Positions 14,619 through 20,584 of a stretch of 21,284 nt of DNA are shown piece after piece. A program made the translations under genes and the position numbers. Each line of letters starts with the position of its first letter. Position 1 is the stretch's first letter. The stretch spans positions 1-21,284 of the forward strand of contig CAMAWT010000027.1 of the NCBI GenBank assembly GCA_945862065.1. The letters run 5' to 3'. The notes under the pieces were generated by a model. It did no database searches and was not told the DNA's origin. It worked only from the letters and a program-made list of their open reading frames with translations. This stretch comes from Flavobacterium psychrophilum (GTDB taxonomy: Bacteria > Bacteroidota > Bacteroidia > Flavobacteriales > Flavobacteriaceae).

Positions 14619-15926
14619 TTAGTCAATTGTTATATAATTTTTTACAACAATTTTCGCTTTCAAATCAAACAATAAATTATACAATCCAAAAAAGGTTCTA
14701 TTCATATAAATAAAATGTTTAGATCCTCTATTGCCGTTCATTTTTCTTAAGTTGGTATCGTTCGCAAATCGTTCGCCGAGTTGGGCAATTTTATCAAAGA
14801 AAGAATGGTCAGAAAAATCAAATGTTTCCGTTTGAAATGGCAGCGTAAATAATGACAATAAATCGTAAAACATCGAAGTAAAGTAATCTACCTCTTGTTG
14901 GCTATCGTCTTTTCGTAATATTTCTAATTCGAATAATTTATCACTAAATAACTGCTCATTATCAATAATCTCTTTTTTGATTAATTCAAAATAAGGTACA
15001 TAAAATTCATTTGGAATTTCTTTCATACAACCAAAATCCAAAGCAACCAATTCATTTTTTTCATTAACTAAAAAATTTCCAGGATGCGGATCGGCATGCA
15101 CTTTACGTAAAATATGAATTTGATACATATAAAAATCCCAAAGCGCTTGTCCAATTTGATCTCCAATTTCTTTGGTATAGTTGGTTTGTGTAAATTCAGA
15201 GAGATGTTTCCCAGTCATCCAATCCATTGTGATGATTCGCTCTGAAGAATACTCTGGATAATAATTTGGAAATACTAAATGATCAATTTTTTGACATGCT
15301 AAAACTACTTCTTGACTTTGTTTAAGTTCCAAAATGTAGTTGGTTTCTTCAATTAATTTGTCTTCAACTTCTTTAAAATATTTGTCAGAATCTTTCCCTT
15401 GTAGGTTAAACATTCGGATAGCAATGGGTTTTACCAAAGCCAAATCAGATGAAATACTATTGGCAACTCCGGGATATTGGATTTTAACAGCCAATTTTTT
15501 TCCGTCTTTTACAGCTATGTGAACCTGTCCAATACTTGCTGCGTTGATAGAATTAGGATTAAATTCATCAAAAATTTCGTAAGGTGTTTTACCTAAATTT
15601 GTCTTAAAAGTTTTTAAAACAAGAGGAGCCGAAAGTGGCGGAACAGAAAACTGCGACAATGAAAATTTTTCAACATAAGCCTGTGGTAAAAAGCTTTTGT
15701 CCATGCTTAACATTTGAGCCACTTTAAGTGCACTTCCTTTTAGACTTTTCAATCCGTCATAAATGTCCTCAGCGTTGTTTTCGTTCAATTTATCGCGATT
15801 AAGAGATGGATTCACCACTTTTTCGCCATAGTATTTTAAATAATTTACACCTACTTTAGCTCCGGTTTGTACTAATTTACTTGCACGTTCTATTTTTGAA
15901 GTAGGAATATAATCGATGGTTTTCAT
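14619..15926 (-). CDS. ABC1/UbiB (COQ8-like) atypical kinase
   Basis: This 435-residue protein belongs to the ABC1 atypical kinase-like family, whose members support quinone lipid synthesis and act as ATPases. Visible motifs are LKGSALKVAQMLSMD (62-76, the KxGQ position, here KVAQ), NAASIGQVH (128-136, the A-rich loop), K148 in AVKIQYPG, EET (193-195), HADPHPGN (277-284, catalytic loop) and DFG (297-299, metal binding). The LKGSALK...QMLS form resembles COQ8/ADCK members more than E. coli UbiB. I see no C-terminal transmembrane helices like those of UbiB. Its start overlaps the stop of the TetR gene by one base (TAATG), implying coupled translation. A menaquinone-related role is an inference. 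Confidence 0.88.
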   Translation of the reverse strand: MKTIDYIPTSKIERASKLVQTGAKVGVNYLKYYGEKVVNPSLNRDKLNENNAEDIYDGLKSLKGSALKVAQMLSMDKSFLPQAYVEKFSLSQFSVPPLSAPLVLKTFKTNLGKTPYEIFDEFNPNSINAASIGQVHIAVKDGKKLAVKIQYPGVANSISSDLALVKPIAIRMFNLQGKDSDKYFKEVEDKLIEETNYILELKQSQEVVLACQKIDHLVFPNYYPEYSSERIITMDWMTGKHLSEFTQTNYTKEIGDQIGQALWDFYMYQIHILRKVHADPHPGNFLVNEKNELVALDFGCMKEIPNEFYVPYFELIKKEIIDNEQLFSDKLFELEILRKDDSQQEVDYFTSMFYDLLSLFTLPFQTETFDFSDHSFFDKIAQLGERFANDTNLRKMNGNRGSKHFIYMNRTFFGLYNLLFDLKAKIVVKNYITID

Positions 15927-16585
15927 TATTTGTTTTGTATTTTTTCTTTGAAAAGAAATTTACCGAAATCTATTAGACTATCTAAAGGTGCGGTATTCAT
16001 TAATTCGAAGGATGCTTTTACTGATTTTTCGATGAAAATATCTGTTTTTTCAAACGATGCAGATTGATCGTCTATCCAAAATTTTAAAGTAATCATAAAT
16101 TGTAACCAAGCAGACTCACGCAATACTTTTTCTTGAATTTCTTGAAGTCTTTCTTGATTTGTTCTGAATTCATCAGAAAGAATGGTGCTGATATAATTTT
16201 TAAAATGAGTTCGAAATTCCGACAGTTGCATTGCATTTTTCAAAGGGTTTTTAGAATCTTTTAAACTCAAAACCACATAACTCCTGTTTGCTGTAAGCAT
16301 TTCAAAAAAAGTAAAATAAAAACTCAATAATTTACTTTTCATGTCATAATTTTCATACTCTTGGTCTTTAGACAATAACTCTAAAGTTTTTTCATGAAAA
16401 ATAGTAAAAACTTCTTTTTCTAAACCTTCTAAAGTCCCAAAAAAGCTGTAGAATTCTGATTCAGATATTTCGTTTTTCTTAGTAAAATGATAAACAGATT
16501 TTGGTTTTTCATTATTCTCAAGTGTATCATTCATATACATTGAGACAAGTTTTTCTTTTGTCACTATTTGTTTCTTAGTAGCCAT
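15926..16585 (-). CDS. TetR-like transcriptional regulator
   Basis: This 219-residue, mostly helical protein has a TetR-like N-terminus. The recognition-helix segment ISESEFYSFFGTLEGLEKEVF (40-60) fits the TetR pattern S-x3-FY-x-F-x-S/T-x-E-x-L. The first helices (about 8-38) are weakly conserved, so the DNA-binding domain is divergent. The rest (65-215) is helical, as expected of a ligand-binding and dimerisation domain. It is the first gene of a two-gene unit with the ABC1 kinase and shares one base with it. It may control this operon, but a cytoplasmic adaptor role for a degenerate TetR protein cannot be excluded. Confidence 0.72.
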   Translation of the reverse strand: MATKKQIVTKEKLVSMYMNDTLENNEKPKSVYHFTKKNEISESEFYSFFGTLEGLEKEVFTIFHEKTLELLSKDQEYENYDMKSKLLSFYFTFFEMLTANRSYVVLSLKDSKNPLKNAMQLSEFRTHFKNYISTILSDEFRTNQERLQEIQEKVLRESAWLQFMITLKFWIDDQSASFEKTDIFIEKSVKASFELMNTAPLDSLIDFGKFLFKEKIQNK

Positions 16586-16705
16586 TTTAATTCGTTTTCA
16601 AATTAGAGTATAAAGGTACGAGTTTGTTTAATAAAATTATGTTAAAGTTAAACAAAAAAATTAATGTTTTAATAGTTGGATGAAAGCCTGTATTTCATTA
16701 ATTAA

Positions 16706-16736
16706 AAACCGCTAAATAATTGATATTTAACGGTTT
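16706..16736 (-). terminator. Terminator after tRNA-Leu
   Basis: AAACCG (16706-16711) pairs with CGGTTT (16731-16736), extended by TAAATA/TATTTA inside with one mismatch. On the minus strand it is followed by TTTT. It lies 13 bp past the tRNA-Leu 3' end. A T-run also follows on the plus strand. Confidence 0.72.
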
Positions 16737-16749
16737 ATTTTTTTAAAAG

Positions 16750-16832
16750 TGACCACGGTGGGATTTGAACCCACACGCCCTTACGAGCACCACCCCCTCA
16801 AGATGGCAAGTCTACCGTTTCTCCACGTGGCC
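16750..16832 (-). tRNA. tRNA-Leu (GAG anticodon)
   Basis: This is an 83-nt class II tRNA. The acceptor GGCCACG pairs with CGTGGTC, with a G-T pair at 2-71 and discriminator A. The anticodon stem CCATC/GGTGG encloses TTGAGGG, giving GAG. A long variable arm (about TGCTCGTAAGGGCGT) precedes the T arm GTGGG-TTCAAAT-CCCAC. CCA is not encoded. The minus strand carries tRNA-Lys, tRNA-Lys, then this gene. Confidence 0.94.
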
Positions 16833-16838
16833 AAAAAC

Positions 16839-16869
16839 AAAAAAGTTAAGCAAGAGCTTAACTTTTTTT
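16839..16869 (-). terminator. Terminator-shaped hairpin between tRNA-Lys and tRNA-Leu
   Basis: AAAAAAGTTAAGC (16839-16851) pairs perfectly over 13 bp with GCTTAACTTTTTT (16856-16868) around loop AAGA. On the minus strand a further GTTTTT follows, and then the tRNA-Leu 5' end after 6 nt. The shape is that of an intrinsic terminator, but it lies inside a same-strand tRNA cluster, so it may attenuate or serve as a processing spacer. Confidence 0.6.
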
Positions 16870-16870
16870 G

Positions 16871-16943
16871 TGACCCGACTGGGGCTCGAACCCAGGACCC
16901 CATCATTAAAAGTGATGTGCTCTACCAACTGAGCTATCGAGTC
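16871..16943 (-). tRNA. tRNA-Lys (TTT anticodon), copy 1
   Basis: This is a 73-nt tRNA with acceptor GACTCGA/TCGGGTC, anticodon stem CATCA/TGATG around CTTTTAA (anticodon TTT), and T arm CTGGG-TTCGAGC-CCCAG. It is identical to copy 2, with a 97-bp period. Confidence 0.96.
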
Positions 16944-16967
16944 TTTACAATAAAAAATAAAAAAAAG

Positions 16968-17040
16968 TGACCCGACTGGGGCTCGAACCCAGGACCCCAT
17001 CATTAAAAGTGATGTGCTCTACCAACTGAGCTATCGAGTC
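16968..17040 (-). tRNA. tRNA-Lys (TTT anticodon), copy 2
   Basis: This is a 73-nt tRNA identical to copy 1. It is nearest the promoter, so it is transcribed first. The 24-bp spacer to copy 1 is A-rich and holds no hairpin. Confidence 0.96.
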
Positions 17041-17065
17041 TTTTTTTATTTCTTTAACGCGGGTG

Positions 17066-17096
17066 CAAATATAAGGCGATTATATTTATATTTCAA
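17066..17096 (-). promoter_or_regulatory. tRNA-Lys cluster promoter
   Basis: On the minus strand, TTG (17096-17094), a 20-bp spacer and TATATTTG (17073-17066) match the consensus exactly. They are followed by CACCCGCGTTAAA. Spacer length, -7 sequence and downstream bases nearly copy those of the tRNA-His promoter. Confidence 0.78.
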
Positions 17097-17109
17097 AGCT
17101 ATTTTGTTT

Positions 17110-17117
17110 TAAATTTG
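17110..17117 (+). promoter_or_regulatory. Possible -7 element of aroK
   Basis: TAAATTTG fits TAnnTTTG and lies about 50 bp above the aroK ATG. No TTG is found at the right distance, so support is partial. It is back to back with the tRNA-Lys promoter. Confidence 0.35.
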
Positions 17118-17167
17118 TCTTTTTTTATTAATAACTCTTAATGCCTTAATCTATAAGGTTTTATTTT

Positions 17168-17689
17168 ATGAAGAAACTTGTTTTAATTGGGTATATGGGT
17201 TGTGGAAAATCAACAATTTCTGTAGAATTATCAAAAGAACTTCATATTCCTGTCGTTGATTTGGATCAAGTTATTGAAGAAAATCATAAAATGTCTATTC
17301 AAAAAATATTTGAAACAAAGGGTGAATTGTATTTTAGGAAAATGGAACATCAGTTATTCTCAGAGTTGATTCAAAACGATGACACATTGATTATTAGTAC
17401 CGGTGGTGGAACGCCTTGTTATTTCAACAATCATGTATTGCTTCAAAATCAATCTGTTTTTTCTGTTTATTTAAAAGGATCGATCGATACTTTATATAAC
17501 AGACTTCAGCAAAGTGATTTAAGTAAACGACCTATGTTGTCAAATTTAAACAACACAGAAGCCAAAGAATATATCGCAAAACATCTTTTTGAACGCAGTT
17601 ATTTTTATCATTTTGCCTCAAAAGTGGTAACAATTGATGATAAATCAGTTGTTCAAATTACAAATGAAATCAAGCAATTATTAGCTTAA
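17168..17689 (+). CDS. aroK: Shikimate kinase
   Basis: This 173-residue enzyme phosphorylates shikimate at the 3-OH with ATP, fifth step of the chorismate pathway. The Walker A motif GYMGCGKS is at 8-15. D31 and D33 in DLDQVI, R57 in YFRKME and GGG (79-81) in STGGGTP form the usual Mg and shikimate site. RPML (121-124) marks the lid arginine. Length is normal for the family. It diverges from the tRNA-Lys cluster and overlaps the 3' end of the converging phosphoribosyltransferase gene by 9 bp. Its product feeds chorismate, the substrate of MenF in this window. Confidence 0.96.
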   Translation: MKKLVLIGYMGCGKSTISVELSKELHIPVVDLDQVIEENHKMSIQKIFETKGELYFRKMEHQLFSELIQNDDTLIISTGGGTPCYFNNHVLLQNQSVFSVYLKGSIDTLYNRLQQSDLSKRPMLSNLNNTEAKEYIAKHLFERSYFYHFASKVVTIDDKSVVQITNEIKQLLA

Positions 17690-18178
17690 AATGGCATGAT
17701 TGTTATCTTTTTCAAAAAACACACTTACGTGTTCTTGTGAAGATGTTGACAAAGAAATTCCTTTGAAATCAACTTTTACAGGATATTTTTTGTGATTTCT
17801 ATCAACCAAAACAGCTGTTTTTAATTTGGATGTAGGAACTTCCAAAAAATGCTTAACTCCATAAACTAAAGTGGTTCCAGAGTTTAAAACATCATCAACC
17901 AAAACAATCCCTTTATTCTGATAGTCATTTGATGGTATTGAAGTTGAAATACCTTCATTGGGAGCATTTTTATTGATGGTAACTTCACATAAAAGTACAT
18001 TTAATGTAGATATTTCAGTCAAAACTTGTGCAATTTTTTGTGCAAAAAGATATCCATTAGCGGCTATTCCGGCTATGACAATTTCTTTTTCATCAACGAA
18101 CGTTTCATAAATCTGATAGGCTATTCGTTTCGTTTTATGCTCTATTTCTTGGTGATTTAGAATAATATTTTGACTCAT
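17681..18178 (-). CDS. Type I phosphoribosyltransferase
   Basis: This 165-residue PRTase-fold protein has the PRPP-binding motif VLVDDVLNSGTT (92-103), preceded by GIAANGYLFAQKIA (37-50), the loop expected to bind pyrophosphate. The fold and the VDDVLNSGTT form resemble PyrR-like and hypoxanthine-type enzymes; the substrate base cannot be told. I choose the ATG at 18178 (MSQNIILNHQEI). A longer frame from 18235 would overlap the S4 gene by 29 bp and adds a low-complexity leader (MELHLSKSNNSYLYKKYNK). It follows the S4 gene after 28 bp and is probably co-transcribed. Its 3' end overlaps aroK tail to tail. Confidence 0.85.
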   Translation of the reverse strand: MSQNIILNHQEIEHKTKRIAYQIYETFVDEKEIVIAGIAANGYLFAQKIAQVLTEISTLNVLLCEVTINKNAPNEGISTSIPSNDYQNKGIVLVDDVLNSGTTLVYGVKHFLEVPTSKLKTAVLVDRNHKKYPVKVDFKGISLSTSSQEHVSVFFEKDNNHAILS

Positions 18179-18206
18179 TTTATTATATTTTTTGTAAAGA
18201 TAGGAA

Positions 18207-18581
18207 TTATTCGATTTCGACAAATGCAATTCCATCCAAATCTCGTCTGTCTTTTTTGGTAGGTCGTCCTGTTCCTGTTTTTCTATAATGTTCTTTGGAT
18301 AATTTCAACAATTCAAGGTGTTCAAATGACTCAACGGGTGTTTCATCTTTTCTATAAATATCTACCAATTTGGCTCCAACTCGATTATCTGGAATGTCCA
18401 AAACTTGAATAGAATAGGTAATTTGATCTTTTCTAAACGTTACTTTATCGGTAGGAAATACTTCTCTCGACGCTTTAGCAACCGACCCATTAACGGTAAT
18501 ATGGTTTTTCTTGCAAGCTTCGGTTACCATATTTCTCGTTTTGTAGTAACGCACACACCATAAGTATTTATCTACTCTCAT
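18207..18581 (-). CDS. S4 domain RNA-binding protein (Hsp15-like)
   Basis: This 124-residue protein has an N-terminal S4 RNA-binding domain: MRVDKYLWCVRYYKTRNMVT (1-20), then ACKKNHITVNGSVAKASREV. The pattern R-x-D-K-x-LW-x-x-R-x-x-K-T-R is that of the Hsp15 (HslR) family. E. coli Hsp15 binds 50S subunits carrying a stranded peptidyl-tRNA. The C-terminus is charged (HYRKTGTGRPTKKDRRDLD), which also fits Hsp15. It is first in a two-gene unit with the phosphoribosyltransferase. I leave the symbol empty because paralogous S4 proteins exist in this group. Confidence 0.88.
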   Translation of the reverse strand: MRVDKYLWCVRYYKTRNMVTEACKKNHITVNGSVAKASREVFPTDKVTFRKDQITYSIQVLDIPDNRVGAKLVDIYRKDETPVESFEHLELLKLSKEHYRKTGTGRPTKKDRRDLDGIAFVEIE

Positions 18582-18613
18582 AAATTTTTCTAAAATCCAA
18601 GTTAAATTCTTTA

Positions 18614-18621
18614 CAAAAATA
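18614..18621 (-). promoter_or_regulatory. Probable -7 element of the S4 gene
   Basis: TATTTTTG on the minus strand is an exact TAnnTTTG match about 33 bp above the start. No well-placed TTG is seen. The gap 18582-18661 also holds the FKBP gene promoter (possible TATCTTGC at 18633-18640, weak). Confidence 0.4.
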
Positions 18622-18661
18622 AATCAATATTGTATCTTGCACACCTAAATTTACCATAATA

Positions 18662-19561
18662 ATGAATAATATTTTTAAAACTTTCATAATTACTTTAATT
18701 ACAATGACTTTTGCGTCTTGTACAAAAAACGATTCTACTGGGGCTGAAGCTTTAAAAGATTACAACGAGCAGTATGCAAAAGACCTTGATTCAATTGATA
18801 AATACATTGATAATCATTACATTACAGTTGATGCTGATTTTAATGTGACCATGACTAAAATACCAACTGGAGGAACGCAACAATCCATTCGTCAGCAAAC
18901 TCAATACCCGCTTTTGTCAAAAATTGTTCATATTGAAGAACATGATGTTGATTATAAAGTGTATTATATAAAATTTAGAGAAGGTGTAAATAAACGTCCA
19001 AGCATGGTAGATTCTATTCATGTTTCATACAGAGGCACAACGTTAACAGATAGTCAGTTTGACTATTCTCCAAACCCTATTTGGTTTCAATTGCAAGATG
19101 TTGTAGCAGGTTGGGGTCAAATTATACCTGAATTTAAAACAGGTACTTATGCAACCACTTCTGGACCAAATCCAGTAAATTTTGAGAATTTTGGAGCCGG
19201 AGCCATGTTCCTTCCATCAGGTTTAGCATACTATCAAAATTCATCTCCAACAGGAAGTTTTGGTGCTTATTCACCTTTAATATTTACATTTAAATTAACA
19301 GAATTGCGATACAAAGACCATGATTTGGATGGTGTGTTGTCAAAAGATGAGTTTATTGATGACCCAGCTAAACCTCATGATGATATATACGATACTGATA
19401 CAGACGGTGACGGAGTTGCTAATATGTTTGATGTAGATGATGATGGTGATAAAGTAAAAACTAAAAAAGAAATTAATAAAGATGCCAACGGTGCAATTAT
19501 TTTTGAAGATTGTGATGGTGATGGAATTCCGAACTATTTAGATAAAGACATATGTTTATAA
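18662..19561 (+). CDS. FKBP-type peptidyl-prolyl isomerase lipoprotein with Ca-binding tail
   Basis: This 299-residue lipoprotein has the lipobox TFASC with C20. Residues 85-215 are an FKBP domain: VSYRGTTLTDSQFD (121-134), VVAGWGQIIPEFKTG (147-161), FLPSGLAYY (183-191) and PLIFTFKLTEL (205-215). It should act on extracytoplasmic proteins at a membrane. The C-terminus is unusual. An EF-hand-like loop DHDLDGVLSKDEF (219-231) is followed by thrombospondin type 3-like repeats: DTDTDGDGVANMFDVDDDGD (244-263), then DCDGDGIPNYLDKD (283-296). These probably bind calcium. GldI of the gliding machinery is also an FKBP lipoprotein, but I do not know of this tail in it, so I do not call this gldI. A strong terminator follows. 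Confidence 0.88.
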   Translation: MNNIFKTFIITLITMTFASCTKNDSTGAEALKDYNEQYAKDLDSIDKYIDNHYITVDADFNVTMTKIPTGGTQQSIRQQTQYPLLSKIVHIEEHDVDYKVYYIKFREGVNKRPSMVDSIHVSYRGTTLTDSQFDYSPNPIWFQLQDVVAGWGQIIPEFKTGTYATTSGPNPVNFENFGAGAMFLPSGLAYYQNSSPTGSFGAYSPLIFTFKLTELRYKDHDLDGVLSKDEFIDDPAKPHDDIYDTDTDGDGVANMFDVDDDGDKVKTKKEINKDANGAIIFEDCDGDGIPNYLDKDICL

Positions 19562-19583
19562 AAAAGTTATTTTAAAAAAATTT

Positions 19584-19619
19584 AGCCCCAAGAAGTAATA
19601 CTTTTTGGGGCTTTTTTTT
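19584..19619 (+). terminator. Terminator of the FKBP gene, probably bidirectional
   Basis: AGCCCCAAGAAGT (19584-19596) pairs with ACTTTTTGGGGCT (19600-19612) over 13 bp with one G-T pair, followed by a run of T. On the minus strand a T-tract also follows, so it can serve the converging DUF1456 gene, which ends just inside it. Confidence 0.9.
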
Positions 19620-20058
19620 AGCTCTTTTTAGGTTTGCCATTATTAAATTTCACCTTTTCAACGACTTGTATTTTGGTAGATTTGTTATCTTTTGATTTTG
19701 AGTTAAAAGGTTTTTTCTGTTTTGGAGCAACTCTAGGTTTTTGTTCTCCTCTATTTTCATCAAATGTTTTATTTAAATCGATAAATGGCTTGATCTCTGT
19801 TTTGTTTTTTTTCAAAATTTCCATCGGGTTTTTCGGATTTTCTTTTGTTCCGCGTAGGTAAATTACTAAACCATTTAAAAAATTTCTTAGAATTTGATCG
19901 CCACAAAGCATAAAATCGGCATGGTCTTCAGCTCGAAATATATTTCCGATTTCGCCTTTTGAAACTCTAAAATCAACCAATTCACAAATTTCAATAATTT
20001 GATCATCACGAAGTTGAAGCGCTACACGTAGTTTTTTAAAAATATCGTTGTTATTCAT
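19618..20058 (-). CDS. DUF1456 family protein with basic tail
   Basis: This 146-residue protein has one DUF1456 unit (about 3-70): NNDIFKKLRVALQLRDDQI, ELVDFRVSKGEIGNIFR and CGDQILRNFLNGLVIYLRG. E. coli YehS, from memory, has two such units in tandem, and this resembles its second one. Residues 75-146 are Lys/Asn/Pro-rich low complexity (KPRVAPKQKKPFNSKSKDNK), probably disordered, and might bind nucleic acid. Function is unknown. The stop codon lies within the terminator it shares with the FKBP gene. A TACCTTTG -7 element sits about 35 bp above the start. Confidence 0.85.
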   Translation of the reverse strand: MNNNDIFKKLRVALQLRDDQIIEICELVDFRVSKGEIGNIFRAEDHADFMLCGDQILRNFLNGLVIYLRGTKENPKNPMEILKKNKTEIKPFIDLNKTFDENRGEQKPRVAPKQKKPFNSKSKDNKSTKIQVVEKVKFNNGKPKKS

Positions 20059-20092
20059 TTTTGCTGTTTTTGAGTATAAAAAATATTGAATT

Positions 20093-20100
20093 CAAAGGTA
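20093..20100 (-). promoter_or_regulatory. Probable -7 element of the DUF1456 gene
   Basis: TACCTTTG on the minus strand is an exact TAnnTTTG match. No TTG lies at 17-23 bp. A start near 20086 would leave a leader of about 28 nt. Confidence 0.45.
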
Positions 20101-20157
20101 CGCTTTTTAACAAATAAAAAGTGTTATTAAAAAAGTTAGTAAATCAATTTATTTTTT

Positions 20158-20165
20158 TAAGTTTG
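20158..20165 (+). promoter_or_regulatory. Probable -7 element of the TerB-like gene
   Basis: TAAGTTTG is an exact TAnnTTTG match 15 bp before the ATG at 20181. It lies inside the longer frame from 20121, which argues for the shorter start. The leader would be only about 10 nt. Confidence 0.4.
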
Positions 20166-20180
20166 AAAAAAAAAAGTTCG

Positions 20181-20582
20181 ATGCAAAGTAAAACCGAAAA
20201 AATAAGCTTACTAACTGATATGATAGCTTTTGCACTAATTGACGGAAAGCTTCATGATAAAGAATATCAATTTATTGGATTGGTAGCCCAAGAACTTAAT
20301 TTGGAAAAAGCAGAACTGAATCAATTATTTCATCAAGAGCATCATTCCAAAATCATAAAAAATGAGTTTGAAAGAATACAACACTTTTATAGATTGGCTT
20401 TATTGATGTTTTGTGATGGATTGTTGCATGACCGCGAACAAATAAAGATACATGAAATCGGTTTGCAAATGGGCTTGAGTCCGTTTGCTATTAAACGGGT
20501 GCTTAAAGCCATGAAAGAATCGCCAACACATATGGTTTCGCCACAATTTTTATTAGAAGTTTTTAATGAGCAGTTGAATTAA
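20181..20582 (+). CDS. TerB-like helical protein
   Basis: This 133-residue all-helical protein resembles the TerB/DUF533 group. Two similar helical segments carry a D-G-x-L-H-D-x-E core: ALIDGKLHDKEYQFIGLVA and CDGLLHDREQIKIHEIG. In TerB the matching acidic residues bind metal ions. I choose the ATG at 20181 (MQSKTEKISLL). The frame is open from 20121, but that start precedes a promoter -7 element and adds a leader like a chance frame (MLLKKLVNQFIFLSLKKKSS). The gene converges on uvrB, with only two bases between their stops and no terminator. No tellurite genes are near and the role is unknown. Confidence 0.72.
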   Translation: MQSKTEKISLLTDMIAFALIDGKLHDKEYQFIGLVAQELNLEKAELNQLFHQEHHSKIIKNEFERIQHFYRLALLMFCDGLLHDREQIKIHEIGLQMGLSPFAIKRVLKAMKESPTHMVSPQFLLEVFNEQLN

Positions 20583-20584
20583 TT

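Noticed and set aside
16871..17040. The tRNA-Lys pair as an attachment-site duplication from an integrated element
   Set aside because: The two copies are complete tRNA genes 97 bp apart with no integrase or cargo between them. Simple tandem duplication explains it.
18178..18235. The upstream start of the phosphoribosyltransferase at 18235
   Set aside because: It would overlap the S4 gene by 29 bp and add a low-complexity leader outside the PRTase fold.
20181..20582. A tellurite-resistance operon around the TerB-like gene
   Set aside because: No terC, terD or terZ-like gene lies nearby. The neighbours are uvrB and a DUF1456 gene.
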